Source of the DNA: Rhyzopertha dominica
Taxonomy: Eukaryota > Arthropoda > Insecta > Coleoptera > Bostrichidae
Assembly (NCBI GenBank): GCA_025024175.1
Contig: QCXZ01000064.1
Location: forward strand, 16,926,001 to 16,990,000
Direction of reading: 5' to 3'
DNA: 64,000 bases
The notes under the pieces are model-generated. The model made no database searches. It had not been told where the DNA came from and saw only the letters and a program-made list of their open reading frames with translations. The position numbers and the translations under genes were made by a program. Positions 1 to 10,530 of this stretch are shown piece by piece (positions within the stretch are counted from its first letter, which is position 1; the number at the start of each line of letters is the position of its first letter).

Positions 1-1
1 T

Positions 2-2035
2 GGACATCTTATAACGTCATCAGGAATACAAACGGATCCTGAAAAAGTCAGCGCTATCTTAGAAATGAAAGCCCCGCGGAACGTGAAAGAGGTATTAACA
101 TTCTATCAAACGTGTTCGTGGTATCGCCGATTCATACCACAATTTTCTGAAGTCGCCAGGCCTCTATCCTTACTTACGCGCAAAGATGCCAAATGGGAAT
201 GGGGCGAATCGCAGCAGAACGCTTTTGATGAATTGAAACGACTATTGTCAAATCCGCCTATTTTGCGACAGGCTGATCCAGCTAAACCGTTTACGCTGAG
301 AACGGATGCCAGTGATTACGCTATCGGTGCCGTGCTGCTACAAGGCGACGGTGACGATGAGCGCCCAGTGGAATACGCTAGCAGATTGCTAACTACGGCA
401 GAAACGAGATATTCCACTACCGAGCGAGAAGCACTTGCTGTCGTTTGGGCCGTTGAAAGATTTCGCGGCTATATTGAAGGTTCGGAAGTGACCATAGCCA
501 CAGATCATCAGCCGCTGAAGTGGTTGTTATCGCTGAAATCTCCGTCAGGACGCTTAGCCAGATGGGCGCTAAAACTTCAGCCATACAACTTGAAGATTGG
601 ATACGTTCCCGGGAAGCGAAATGTCGTCGCAGACACTCTTTCCAGGCCTCCATCGCAGGAATCCACACATGTTGATGAGGTGACGCTGACAATTCCGTCT
701 CGTAGCGCGGCTGATATTCGAGCCGCCCAAAGACGTGACGCAGAAGTGAGAAAAATCATGGACGCTTTCGAAGAGGACGACGAGGATGCCATTCGTTGGG
801 CGGAGCGCGGCTACATGTTACTGCAGGGCGTACTTTACCGCCAGAACCCCGACGAAGATATCGAGAAACCGCAGCAGGTCGTGCCGGAGGAAGAAAGGGA
901 ACGCGTTTTACGCGAGTATCATGACAGTCCAACTGCTGGGCATTATGGAGTTGAAAGAACTTTAAAAAAGATCGTAAGCAGATATTATTTTACCGGAATG
1001 AGAAAATTTATTAGCGATTATGTGAAAAATTGTGCAGAATGCCAAAAATATAAGGCGCTTAATCTCAAACCAAGCGGCCTACTACAAACCCCGGTAACAG
1101 CTAATAGATTTGAAGTTATAAGCGTAGATCTATTTGGGCCGTTACCTGTGACGGTGCATCAAAACCGGTGGATACTCGTGGTAGAAGATACCGCGTCAAA
1201 GTGGACTGAGCTTTATCCGCTAACGGAAGCAACCGCGAGCGAATGTGCGAAAGTACTGATCGAAGAAGTTTTTATGCGATATGGTGTACCGAGGAAGGTG
1301 ATCAGTGACAACGGCGTCCAATTTATAAGCGCTGTTATGCAAAAGGCGATGCATTGTCTGAGAGTGACTCAGACCCTGACCCCGCTTTACCACCCTGCAA
1401 GTAACCCGGTCGAACGAAAAAACCGCGACATAAAGACCCAGCTAGGGATTCTTGTTGGAGACAGACACAGCGAATGGGATGAACATTTAGCCGCTATACG
1501 GTTTGCTATAAACACGACCGTATGTGAAACCACCGGCCAAACCCCAGCGTACCTCACTTTCGCCAGAGAGCTGAGAAGCCCGGACGATGTTTCCCATGAT
1601 CTTCGAGCCGTAATTGAAAGCGAAAATTTTGTACCGCAAATTACGCCATACCTAAAAAAGTTCGCAACTATTCTTTCCGAGAGTCGCGACAGATCCCACA
1701 TTCAACAGGATCGCTACAAGGCCAAAGCGGACCAAGGACGGCGCGCTGCCCAAAAGTTCAGCGTCGGAGACCTCGTCCTTATAACAACTCGCTTACTGAG
1801 CGACAAGAAGAAGGGGGTTGCTGCAAAATTTTCCCCTAAACGCGACGGGCCTTATCGGATTAAGGCTATTATCAGTCCTACTGCGTATGAAATCGAGGAC
1901 AACGAAGGCAATCTTTTAGGAAAATACAATGTGGAAGATGTGGTACACTTCCGTTCTAAGGAGGAGGACAGCCATGTTCAACCCGTGATGCCTAGAAGAA
2001 GACGTGGACGCCCGAGGAAAGAAGTTTCGTCCTAG
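2..2035 (+). CDS. pol: Ty3/gypsy Pol, 3' part (RT end, RNase H, integrase), 5' truncated by window edge
   Basis: The frame is open from the window edge to the stop at 2033-2035. It starts inside the reverse-transcriptase thumb (GHLIT...GIQTDPEKV, then YRRFIPQFSEVARPL). RNase H follows: TDASDYAIGAVLLQ (Asp codon 305), TEREALAVVWAVE, TDHQPLKW (Asp 503) and the closing VVADTLSR (Asp 632). The integrase has an HHCC zinc finger (H codons 920 and 941, C codons 1031 and 1040) and a DDE core: DLFGP (1127), SDNGVQF (1307) and the Glu of NPVERKNRD (1412), about 35 residues after the second Asp. A basic C-terminal domain ends in an AT-hook-like RGRPRK. The gene would reverse-transcribe and integrate the element. 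The visible half has no frameshift or stop, so the copy is young or recently active. Gag, protease and most of RT lie outside the window. Confidence 0.95.
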   Translation, partial: GHLITSSGIQTDPEKVSAILEMKAPRNVKEVLTFYQTCSWYRRFIPQFSEVARPLSLLTRKDAKWEWGESQQNAFDELKRLLSNPPILRQADPAKPFTLRTDASDYAIGAVLLQGDGDDERPVEYASRLLTTAETRYSTTEREALAVVWAVERFRGYIEGSEVTIATDHQPLKWLLSLKSPSGRLARWALKLQPYNLKIGYVPGKRNVVADTLSRPPSQESTHVDEVTLTIPSRSAADIRAAQRRDAEVRKIMDAFEEDDEDAIRWAERGYMLLQGVLYRQNPDEDIEKPQQVVPEEERERVLREYHDSPTAGHYGVERTLKKIVSRYYFTGMRKFISDYVKNCAECQKYKALNLKPSGLLQTPVTANRFEVISVDLFGPLPVTVHQNRWILVVEDTASKWTELYPLTEATASECAKVLIEEVFMRYGVPRKVISDNGVQFISAVMQKAMHCLRVTQTLTPLYHPASNPVERKNRDIKTQLGILVGDRHSEWDEHLAAIRFAINTTVCETTGQTPAYLTFARELRSPDDVSHDLRAVIESENFVPQITPYLKKFATILSESRDRSHIQQDRYKAKADQGRRAAQKFSVGDLVLITTRLLSDKKKGVAAKFSPKRDGPYRIKAIISPTAYEIEDNEGNLLGKYNVEDVVHFRSKEEDSHVQPVMPRRRRGRPRKEVSS

Positions 2036-2040
2036 CATCC

Positions 2041-2075
2041 GGCTTCGAGCCGAAGCCTTCGCCAGAGGGGGAGCG
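2041..2075 (+). promoter_or_regulatory. Hairpin plus polypurine tract before the gypsy 3' LTR
   Basis: Six bases after the pol stop there is a perfect 7-bp hairpin (arms 2041-2047 and 2051-2057, loop AGC), then the purine run AGAGGGGGAG at 2064-2073. A purine run just before an LTR beginning TG is the usual plus-strand primer site of gypsy elements. The hairpin has no assigned role; it could be a chance palindrome. Confidence 0.6.
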
Positions 2076-2403
2076 TGTACGGCCACAACCTCGGGGTTTT
2101 TCCAACAAAACCGGTGATGACTACCCCGAAGGACTGCGTGCCAGATGTGCCGCCCCGAAAGCGGTTCGGGGGTGTTGTTTACCCGGTTTATGACAGGATG
2201 GGATAACAATAGGGTAGTGAGGTAGACGTACCTAGCGGTACGAACAGTTCCCTTCTTCACGTTGCCGAGTGCACATTTCGCGTTTCTTAGATAGTTTTTG
2301 ATTTTCTGTTTAGTTATTGTTTTTTTCATTTACGATTTAATATACGGTTCATCGAACTCTTTTTTGTTTTATTTGTAACTCCCGAAATAACATACGCGTT
2401 ACA
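2076..2403 (+). repeat. Probable 3' LTR of the gypsy element
   Basis: The start is set by the polypurine tract followed by TGTACGGCC. The end is less certain: GCGTTACA at 2403, or ACA at 2406, would give the expected TG...CA ends and about 330 bp. The 5' LTR is outside the window, so the ends cannot be confirmed by alignment. The region has no open frame of note. Confidence 0.55.
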
Positions 2404-2406
2404 ACA

Positions 2407-2768
2407 TCCAGTAATATTTGTTCTCTAATGTACGTGTTTTTTTTTTAAGTAAGTAAATCATTAAATAACAAAGGCGAATCAGAGATAAGGTTATCGGCTC
2501 CACATGAACTATTTTCACTTAATATGTCTTATTACAAGATAATTCTACAGCGTCCTGAAATACCGCTAGAGTCGTTAGAAGATTAGGTAACTATTTTTTG
2601 CAGTCTTTAGTCTATAATGTTCGAGGAATCTTGGTGATCCGCGTAGTGAACTGACGTTTTCTTGTTTACTGTACACCAAAGTAACTCTCGCTACATTTGG
2701 TCTTGAATATGGTTTCACTACTTGCTGGACATAGCGCAGGTTTGAAGAAGATCAAAAGTGATCTGCTG
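2407..2768. other. No recognisable feature
   Basis: AT-rich sequence between the gypsy LTR and the MITE. I see no coding pattern, repeat or RNA gene. Confidence 0.5.
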
Positions 2769-2776
2769 GTTTAAAG

Positions 2777-3100
2777 TAGGGATGTTACGGAGGTTTGTGG
2801 GAGTCGGAACCGGAATCGGAATCCGAATCGGAGACGGACCCGGAACAGAGATGTGTGAAATACACTAATAACACTCGGATAAGTTTAACTGGAGTGCGAA
2901 CATAAAACAAAACGAGTGACCTGATCCCTAATGCGAAATATGTAAAAGAGTATTCGATAGAAAGCAGATGGGGAGGGGGTTCTCCGTGCGTCAAGCATAA
3001 AGTCCTTCGACTTGTCGGAACCCAAGTCGATATCGGAGGTGTAATATCAATCGGAAGATCCGACTTTTCGAATTGAAGCCGAACTTCCGTAACATCCCTG
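2777..3100 (+). mobile_element. hAT-like MITE (324 bp) with 8-bp target duplication
   Basis: The ends are inverted repeats of about 15 bp: TAGGGATGTTACGGAG at 2777 and CTTCCGTAACATCCCTG ending at 3100. The eight flanking bases on each side are GTTTAAAG (2769-2776) and GTATAAAC (3101-3108), six of eight identical, as expected for an old 8-bp hAT target duplication. Inside, near the left end, is a degenerate CGGAAT hexamer run (about 2795-2850) and a smaller related patch near the right end. No transposase frame is present, so it is non-autonomous. The minus-strand open frame here, ending in a Ser-Asp repeat, is a by-product of the hexamer run. Confidence 0.6.
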
Positions 3101-3108
3101 GTATAAAC

Positions 3109-6100
3109 TGAGGAAAAAGTTCTTCCTAGTTCCACCGCGGCCGTTCTCTGCACCATTCCAATCAGTTATGCTGACGCTCAATTGTGAGAGGCAGGACCAC
3201 ATGAAGACATTTGAAAAATGTAAAAATCTTCCAATACACCTTATTCAAACTGACTTGACCCGACCGACCTAACCTGATCTGTCACTATAATATCGCAATA
3301 TCAGCTTCTCTTCGGAACTCTAGCTGAACCGGTTTCTTCGGTGTATGTTTACTAGACCTTTTTAGAGACTTGCCTTACAACAAGCAGTGTCTTTACACCA
3401 GGTTCTTACCTGTTCATTTCTTGTGAAATTAAATGAATTTTAAAATAGTTTATGTTACACCTTTACGTTTATATTTCATTCCCATTGTGTACTAAGCTAG
3501 ACACAAATTGTTATGTTCCTTTTAATTGGAATTGGCATGGTCAGAATGCTGCGACATAAAATAATAGCATCAAACAGATCGTATTACGTTTCCAAACTGA
3601 TGGGAACTAAACTGAAAACTAATCGCGGTACGGACCGAATAAATTTTCACGTTAAGGGATTTACTAATCAATTTTGTTTCGCAAAGGGTCCCCGGAGGGT
3701 TGTCCGGGAAAATATGGAAGTTTTTAGAATCGCCGAATTTCCATATAAATCAATCACGGGCAGATACAGCGAACGTTCCTCCATACGACCACGCGGCTAT
3801 TTATCTTCGCTGTATTTAAATAAAGCAAGTCGGCCGTGAGATTCCAACAAGTTCCTGGATGTTCGCTGCCCAACTGAGCGCGAAAATTACACCACCATTT
3901 TCCAAGATACACACGTGAACTGGATGAAGCTGTTACTACTTAAACGGTTGGAGGGCTGCTGGATGCTGCCCTTTTTTACGTTTAATATTCCTTGGACATC
4001 CCCCTCGTGGAAATAACGTCTTTCCGGGGCTCCCTGCTCGCGCTTACACGAGAGGAAAATGTTCGCTTTTTACCCTGTTCCCGATAGTCGTAAGCATAAG
4101 AAAGTACGCCTAACGATAAGAGTATCATAAGTTTTTTCAGGTGCCCTCTGTAAAAGACCTCTATAGCAATGCCGATGCCCGATATCGAATGTCGATCAAT
4201 GCGTGAACGGAATAGCCACAGCGAAATTATTGTGCTTTATTCTTGCACCGACCAAACCTTGCTCACGCTTCTTTGTTGATGAAAACTACTGAATTGGTAC
4301 GCCAGATTAAGTGAAATCATTTATGGGCACTATAAAGAGATGGTGGGGCATAGTTAACATAATCTTTGATATNGTNCTCCAGGATTCNAAAATGCTATTA
4401 TAGTTTATTAAGATAATTCTAAAAGACAAGATTTATATACACAAGTGCTCCATGCGTGCCTGTAAGCTTGTTTCACTAGGTATTTGCTAATTTTCAAACA
4501 TTGGCACAGAACCCGTTTTATGCTTGTTTATCTGTATTGAAACTATAATCGTACTGATGAGGAATTGTACTGTATCGTAATATTGTAACCTGCATTTGTT
4601 ACAGAAACGGGTCCATCCACGTATCTTACAGGCAACAGTCAGTTTAATCTAAAAATACCCAGTAAATTATTGTGTCTGCCATCTACTAAATACCATGTTC
4701 TTCTTTAACATGTGAAGAACTTTTCAAAAAGGAAACACTTTCATTATTAAGGTGTCAAAAGGCTTCTCGGGACCCTTACTGCCTCTAGAATATCCGAAAA
4801 ATGTATGGATTTCGCAGGTCCTTATTTTGATTAATACATTTATTAAATATTTAATTGGGGGATTATTATTATTATAAACAGCAACCGACGCACATTTCCT
4901 ACGTTTTTTTTTATATTTTCCTGAACGATTTCAAGACACTGTAATACTTTTTTAAATCAGTTAATCCAAATCTTTTCAGTTTCTGCAATTTGCAGGTGCC
5001 TCTACACTGAACCCGTTTTTTTCTAATTATGAATATTATCTCGTAAGAAAAAGTTTGTACTACCGATTCTTTTTGGATATTTTATTTAAGGAATGTTATA
5101 TGTTAAAATAAGGTAACATGTTGCTTCAGAAGTATACATCGAAAATTTTCCTACTATATAGTAATCAAAGAATGTAGAGCAGGTGCCAAATAACTGCATG
5201 GAGCAGAAAGAAAGAAACCATTGCTTTTAGATAATTTTTAATAATACTTTTTACAAAGCTTTACGTATATCTACATGATTTAGAGACGAGGTAGGTACAT
5301 TAGACCAAGTGCAGCTTTCCAGGCTTCATGAGCATATAATAAAAAAGAATAGGAAACAGTGGGAAGCGCACGTGGCAATGAAATATTATGGCACGCGGAC
5401 GAGTGAAGCAGAGCTTCAAACTGAGACGTCACTAGCAAATGAAGGCGCATTCAAAAGACAAAGAGCGAGACGCTAATTAAGCTCAAACTTTAGACAGCAC
5501 CAAATGCCGGTTTATTCCTGGACAGACGGCATTTGTCACCCAATTAATATCGTCCCGTGAAAGAGTATTAAAAAGGTGACTTGAATTAATTCCTGCACTT
5601 TATATCCTCGCAATGGAACTCAACGATCCGTTATATTACAATTGTAATTTCCTCTGCAGGCTGGAACTTAATCATCTTGCACTCCTCCCAAGGAAAAACG
5701 AAAACTCCCCAACTTGGAGTGTGTGCCCTGCCCAAGTTAAAAGACGAACCCCATCGCTTTAGGTACCGCAGGCTGCGGTCAGATGCAGGAATTTACGCGC
5801 AGTTAATGCGGCGGAAATGTGATGTTTTATTCTGCGTGCAGTTGTTTGTGAATTGGAAAACTGTTAAGCAGCAATTGAATTGGACGATTTGTGCAGCTTG
5901 TGTTTGTATAGTTAATTCGACAGGCGAAGCTGTGCTGGACGATCGACGATGCATAGGTAAGCGTGCCAGAAAGCTGTACGACCGTACTGTTCATTTATTT
6001 AAGGACTGGACAATTCGCCTGAATTTCTTAGCAGCTATACTATGCAGGAAGTGTTTTCAGAGAAATCCATACCCTCGAGGCATTTTAAAACCAAAGATTC

Positions 6101-6500
6101 GTAATCGTTCATTTTAGACGTATAAACAGAAGCCATGAAACGCGGTAACTTCATTGGTGGAAAATAAAGGTTTTGCGCAGTACAATGTGTAAACGTCATC
6201 TCCTTGAAACGAAAAATTATGAGTTGACTAAGAAGCGCAGCAGAAGATTTAGCACCTTAATCCGGCGTCACAAAAGACATACGAATAACTCCAGTAAGGA
6301 TAGTGAACAAACGAATAGCATCTTTATTTCTAGAGATGGGAAAACAGTTCCTTTTGGAAAATCAGTTCGCGCAAGCTAATTCCCGCAAAAGAGCCGTTCG
6401 TTTCAACAGTTCGTTCGGGAACGATTTAAAAATAATACAATACACCACAGCCGCAACAGCTGTATACATTATACGTCGTACGTGTACGTTAGAGTCAGCA
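3109..6500. other. Long tract without a recognisable gene
   Basis: A 108-codon ATG frame (3513-3839) and a 146-codon frame that lacks an ATG start (5677-6117) are open, but neither resembles a known domain or shows gene structure. Three ambiguous bases lie at 4373, 4376 and 4388. A perfect 8-bp inverted repeat (AAATGCCG at 5501 with CGGCATTT at about 5529) is an isolated hairpin. I see nothing else to name. Confidence 0.5.
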
Positions 6501-6504
6501 GTCA

Positions 6505-6786
6505 GCGCTTTCTCCTCACGCGCGAATGCTGAAACTACAGTTCGTTCGCGAACTACCAACTTTCAATGTCACGAACCAGTACGCGCAGTCACCCGACAGT
6601 CATTTTTTTAACACTTCGTTCGCGACCGATCCAACTCCGACTACATCGTTTAGCGGTAAGCGCTCACGCCTTACGCGCGAAGAGCTGAAACTACAGTTCG
6701 TTGGCGAACGACCAACTTTCAATTTCCCGAACTAGTTCGCACAGTTCTCACCCGATAACGGTTCGTTCGCGACCGATCCAACTTTA
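6505..6786 (+). repeat. Two-copy direct repeat rich in TTCGTTCGCGAAC
   Basis: Copy 1 (about 6505-6640) and copy 2 (about 6660-6786) share the order GCGCT, CACGC, GCTGAAACTACAGTTCGTT, ACCAACTTTCAAT, CACCCGA and TTCGTTCGCGACCGATCCAACT. The start offset is 155 bp and the end offset 147 bp. Related TTCGTTCG words begin earlier, near 6365-6425. The palindromic TTCGCGAA core recurs. Small frames here follow the repeat and are unlikely to be genes. Confidence 0.7.
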
Positions 6787-9200
6787 TTTATTTCTGAAAG
6801 TTAATTCAAGTTTTTACGTATTGCCGATAGGTGACGCACAAAGACAGGTGGACCAGTTTTTAACAAGCTAAAACACAATATGACTCAATTTCTGGCTTTA
6901 CTAAGACAAGTGGATTATTTAATTACGTTAGATCTATTTGTGGAAGGTTGTGTGAATATCTTTACACGTAAACTGCATCCAATGAGTTCAATTTGGTACA
7001 TGTTGAGGCTGTTATATTTTTGGCGTTGTTTATGTTAAATTTGTGACTCGCTTCAATATTACGCAACGTTATTGTCGTTTTTCTCCGTTTTTATTGTTTA
7101 CTTTGTATAAAAAGCTGACAATTTGGCTTCTCCAAAATTAAATTTGCTAGTAGTATTTAATAACTTCTAAAACTACTATACTTCACTATTGGGCTTTGTT
7201 GTACTTGTGGAAATTAAAAAAAAAGATTATATATTAAAAGAATTACAAAATGGTTTAAATGCATACTTTATATAGAATTCTGAATGAAATTACGAACCGC
7301 GTAAGTAGCAAAATAGTTATTTGGTCCAAATTACCAAAACACCAGCGGAGTCTACTCCCGCTGCGGACATTTGTTCTCACCTTTATATATTATGCACACA
7401 GTAATTATTACAGTCGGGTAGTCGTTCTATCAGAAGATACCAAAGAAAGACGAAACTCAGGGTTTTAGGATCTGAGTGGATTGTCCAGAGCAGGTGTTTT
7501 TAATTAATGTTTTTAATTATAAACGATAATGTATACGGAGTTTTCCGACTTGGTTCAAAACGCAAAAATTTGAAAGACGTACAATTTTTAAAACTTACAG
7601 GTATAAAAGACACAGAAAGGACTAAGCCGCCTTCTGCGAGAGAATTATGCGTACGCCAGTGCAGTCCCAGGGCGGAATAAATAGCAGTGGGGCCAGCAAA
7701 GTATTTGTCATAGCTTTGACACAAGCACTGTCACCCTCTGATGCCGTAAAATAATATAAAGCCCATACAGGAATAACGTATATAATACAGCGCGACAGAT
7801 TTTTGAGGTTACAACAATGGGGGTATGCACCCTAGAGAAAACACGTGTGTGTAATGGAGCAGAGGGTCGGCACTTTGACTCCTGATTTACGCACTCATAA
7901 AGGCCTGAATATTTATCGCACACAGAACATTCCTCGACCCGCAGGTCCAATTTTTATTCGATCGGGACTGTAAAATGCAAAAATATTTTTTCCTTTAAGT
8001 GGAAAAACTCGATTACAGACGCAGGCCCGTTCGGATTTTAATCACCGTTTCGTTCGTTGTCCCTGCGGACATTCGCTTCGATATTTGAATCGACGAATTT
8101 AAACAGAAGTTTATTGGCCATTTGTTCGCCTGGGATTGAACGGGCGATGCGCAACAATAAAGGAATCCGGACATTTATGTACAGCGTTGGGAGACCCGCT
8201 TTCAGTGGATGGCTGTATTCACGGCGCTTTCGTTTTCAGGGTTAATTATATTAAACCAGGAATGAACATCGCGGTAATTCCGGAATATTTTATCAGCAGA
8301 ACTCGACCTATCTGCTGCTTAAGAAATTACTTTTTGGCGCTTTCAGTTCAGCTTCAAGGATGTCAGGCATACCAGCTTTGCCACAAAGCCGCGTCGAGCA
8401 AACAACCTATTATATCAATTTGTGCAAAGAAATTCGTCAAATGCAAGAGTACAGTGGTTTTAGACTTACTGCGATATTAATCTTAAGGGAATTAACGTCA
8501 TAATTTGTCCAATAGGACAACACTCGATGATATTAAAACTGCCTTGCACAGTATTTAAACGAAACAATGTCCTGCAAATTACTTGCGCAAAGGAATAAGA
8601 GACGGTAATATCCATTCCGTGGTTGATTCCGTTATTGCTTTTTTTTCAGTGCTACTTATTCACAAATACATTCGATTTTTCCTGCTTTTTATTGAATTTA
8701 TTAATCCGTATTAAAATTTCTACTATTATGTGTAACCCATGTTGTCTGGGGACTTCAGTTCGTGTTGCTTTTGGTGTACAGCTTGTAGCGTTGCACGGTT
8801 TTGCTTACTTTTCCCCTATTGAGATATATTTTTTGTGTTTTGGCGTTACAGTATATGAATGGATAAAGTGTCATTAGACGCATCCCTAAATATGTAAAAC
8901 ATTGTGCAGATTAAAAATGGGGTGCAGGTAGATATCTAATAGGTGAAAGAAACATCATGCACAATAATGGAAAGCTTTTCTTGTGAATACATTTGCAAAG
9001 GATGTAAGTTTGTATAACAATTTATGTTGTAATTACCTACTGGTCCTAGAATCTGACCAACGTAGCAGAAAGTCCTCTCTGAAACTTGCAAATAACGAGC
9101 GACGAGCGATTTAGCTACAAAAGTGCCAAATGGCGTTCACTAGCGCTACATTTCGTAAGTTTTGATGTATATATGCCACTCTGACCTGACATTTAAATAG
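6787..9200. other. No recognisable gene
   Basis: Several short frames occur on both strands, such as 8136-8480 (114 codons). None has a recognisable domain, and the frames overlap one another on opposite strands, as expected by chance. I see no mobile-element ends. Confidence 0.45.
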
Positions 9201-9201
9201 G

Positions 9202-9274
9202 GCTTTGATGATTCAGTGGTTAGCACATTTGACTACTAATCAAAAGATCCCGGGTTCAAATCCTGGTCAAATCT
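9202..9274 (+). tRNA. tRNA-like sequence, anticodon ACT (probable pseudogene or SINE head)
   Basis: The sequence folds as a full class I cloverleaf. The acceptor stem GCTTTGA (9202-9208) pairs with TCAAATC (9267-9273) at six of seven positions. The anticodon stem TTTGA (9228-9232) pairs perfectly with TCAAA (9240-9244). The loop CTACTAA places ACT at 9235-9237. The variable loop is five bases. The T arm is CCGGG-TTCAAAT-CCTGG. The B box GGTTCAAATCC is perfect; the A box TGATTCAGTGG is degraded and the D stem is only half paired. A T5 run follows at once (Pol III terminator). ACT would read a serine codon, but serine tRNAs have a long variable arm, which this lacks. A pseudogene or a tRNA-derived SINE head therefore seems more likely than a working tRNA. 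Confidence 0.55.
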
Positions 9275-9929
9275 GACTTTTTAATAAATATGTATGTCTG
9301 TATAAAACCCAATTAATTCTTTTTATAATCATTAAGTAGCCAGATTTGGACGTATTGTAAAACAGATGGAGTTTTAAATAATATTCAAAAGATTAGTTAA
9401 AATAAACACACACCAACTAGAGCTTCTAGATATAAGCCTGGAGGATTATTTAGTGGTTTTAATTTGTCAATGTATTATCACATTTAATAAGCAGTAGTTG
9501 TTACTCGAATATGCTTTTAACATTATATTGGGATAAGCTCTTATCAAAAATAAAACACAATTCTTCATCACACACTGACATTAACAAGCCGACATATCAA
9601 TCTAAAAAGTTGAAAGCTGAACTATAAAGTAACTGAGCGACAGTGCTGCCCAAAACTGCCTTGGATGCAAAAAGACATGCATTCATGCTCATATTGCAGA
9701 AATTACTCCGTGGGTCATGCTATCAAGTTCAACACTAGGAATACCAACAAGTGGCAACAAAAGGTTACGGTTTTTAAAAAAACCCATTTTAAGCAGCTAA
9801 TTTTACTGAATTTTTTGCACCTTATTGTTAACATAACCTCAACAAATGTTTTGCCAGTCAGAGCAACTTGAGGTTTGACGAAGTCAGAATACCCAGATAT
9901 TTCAAAAAGACAATTAATTAGAAGATGAA
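9275..9929. other. No recognisable feature
   Basis: Unique AT-rich sequence between the tRNA-like element and the piggyBac-like relic. If the tRNA-like piece is a SINE head, its body would lie here, but no second copy in the window allows it to be delimited. Confidence 0.4.
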
Positions 9930-10530
9930 ATAGCAAGTACCAGTTCCTGATTTAGAAATTCATGGTGATTTTAGCAGTAAAAGTGAGAAAGAAAATGACG
10001 ACCGCGAAGTTGAATACGAAGCAGAGTTAGAAATCGATTCAGATGACATGTCAGAAAATTCTAGGAGGGACATTGCTCGGTCTGGAAAAATCCTAGTGAT
10101 ATCCATGAGTATACTGTCAAGACTTGAAAGAAGTATCTTGTCGAATGACCCCGACAATCAAGTCTAACAATACAAAATATGTTGAAACAACGGGAGGAAT
10201 CATTATCGGATGGAAAAGTTAATAAGTAGGTACTCTAAAAGCATCATTTATTAAATGACGAAAATTATTACACAATGAGGAAGCTAACGAAACATATATT
10301 TTATCACTCATTAGTATTTTGATATTTACCGGAGCAAATGATGACAACAACACGATTATCATGACTTGTGGTCAGTACAATTTGGTGGCCCAATTTATAC
10401 TCCTACCGTGAGTCTAAACAGATACTGACAACTAATGACAGTACTTCGATAGATGACAAACCAACTAGGGAATTAAGGGGATCTACCTCACAAACGAATA
10501 AAAATGGAAAACGTCAGCAGTTTATTTGTT
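9930..10530 (+). pseudogene. Decayed piggyBac-like transposase (N-terminal part)
   Basis: The first piece, ending at a stop near 10166, is very acidic (many Glu, Asp and Ser), like the N-terminus of piggyBac transposases. A second piece near 10290-10395 reads ETYILSLISILIFTGANDDNN. In another frame it is followed by DLWSVQFGGPIY and VSLNRY, and then, in yet another frame, by DDKPTRELRG. In the family, an L.GLL..G...N stretch, an LWS..G.PIY...MS..RY stretch and a (F)DD..TR..R stretch occur in this order. At least two frameshifts and internal stops separate them. The catalytic Asp regions downstream are not recognisable. The assignment rests on motif order read by eye. Confidence 0.45.

Noticed and set aside
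2785..3156. Minus-strand frame ending in a Ser-Asp repeat
   Set aside because: The Ser-Asp repeat is the translation of the hexamer run in the MITE, not a protein.
4553..4576. CTGATGAGG as a possible further hammerhead core
   Set aside because: No stem II closing on GAAA and no stem I partner follow.
3513..6117. Open frames of 108 and 146 codons (3513-3839 and 5677-6117)
   Set aside because: No recognisable domain, no gene structure around them, and the longer one has no ATG start. Lengths are within what chance gives in 64 kb.
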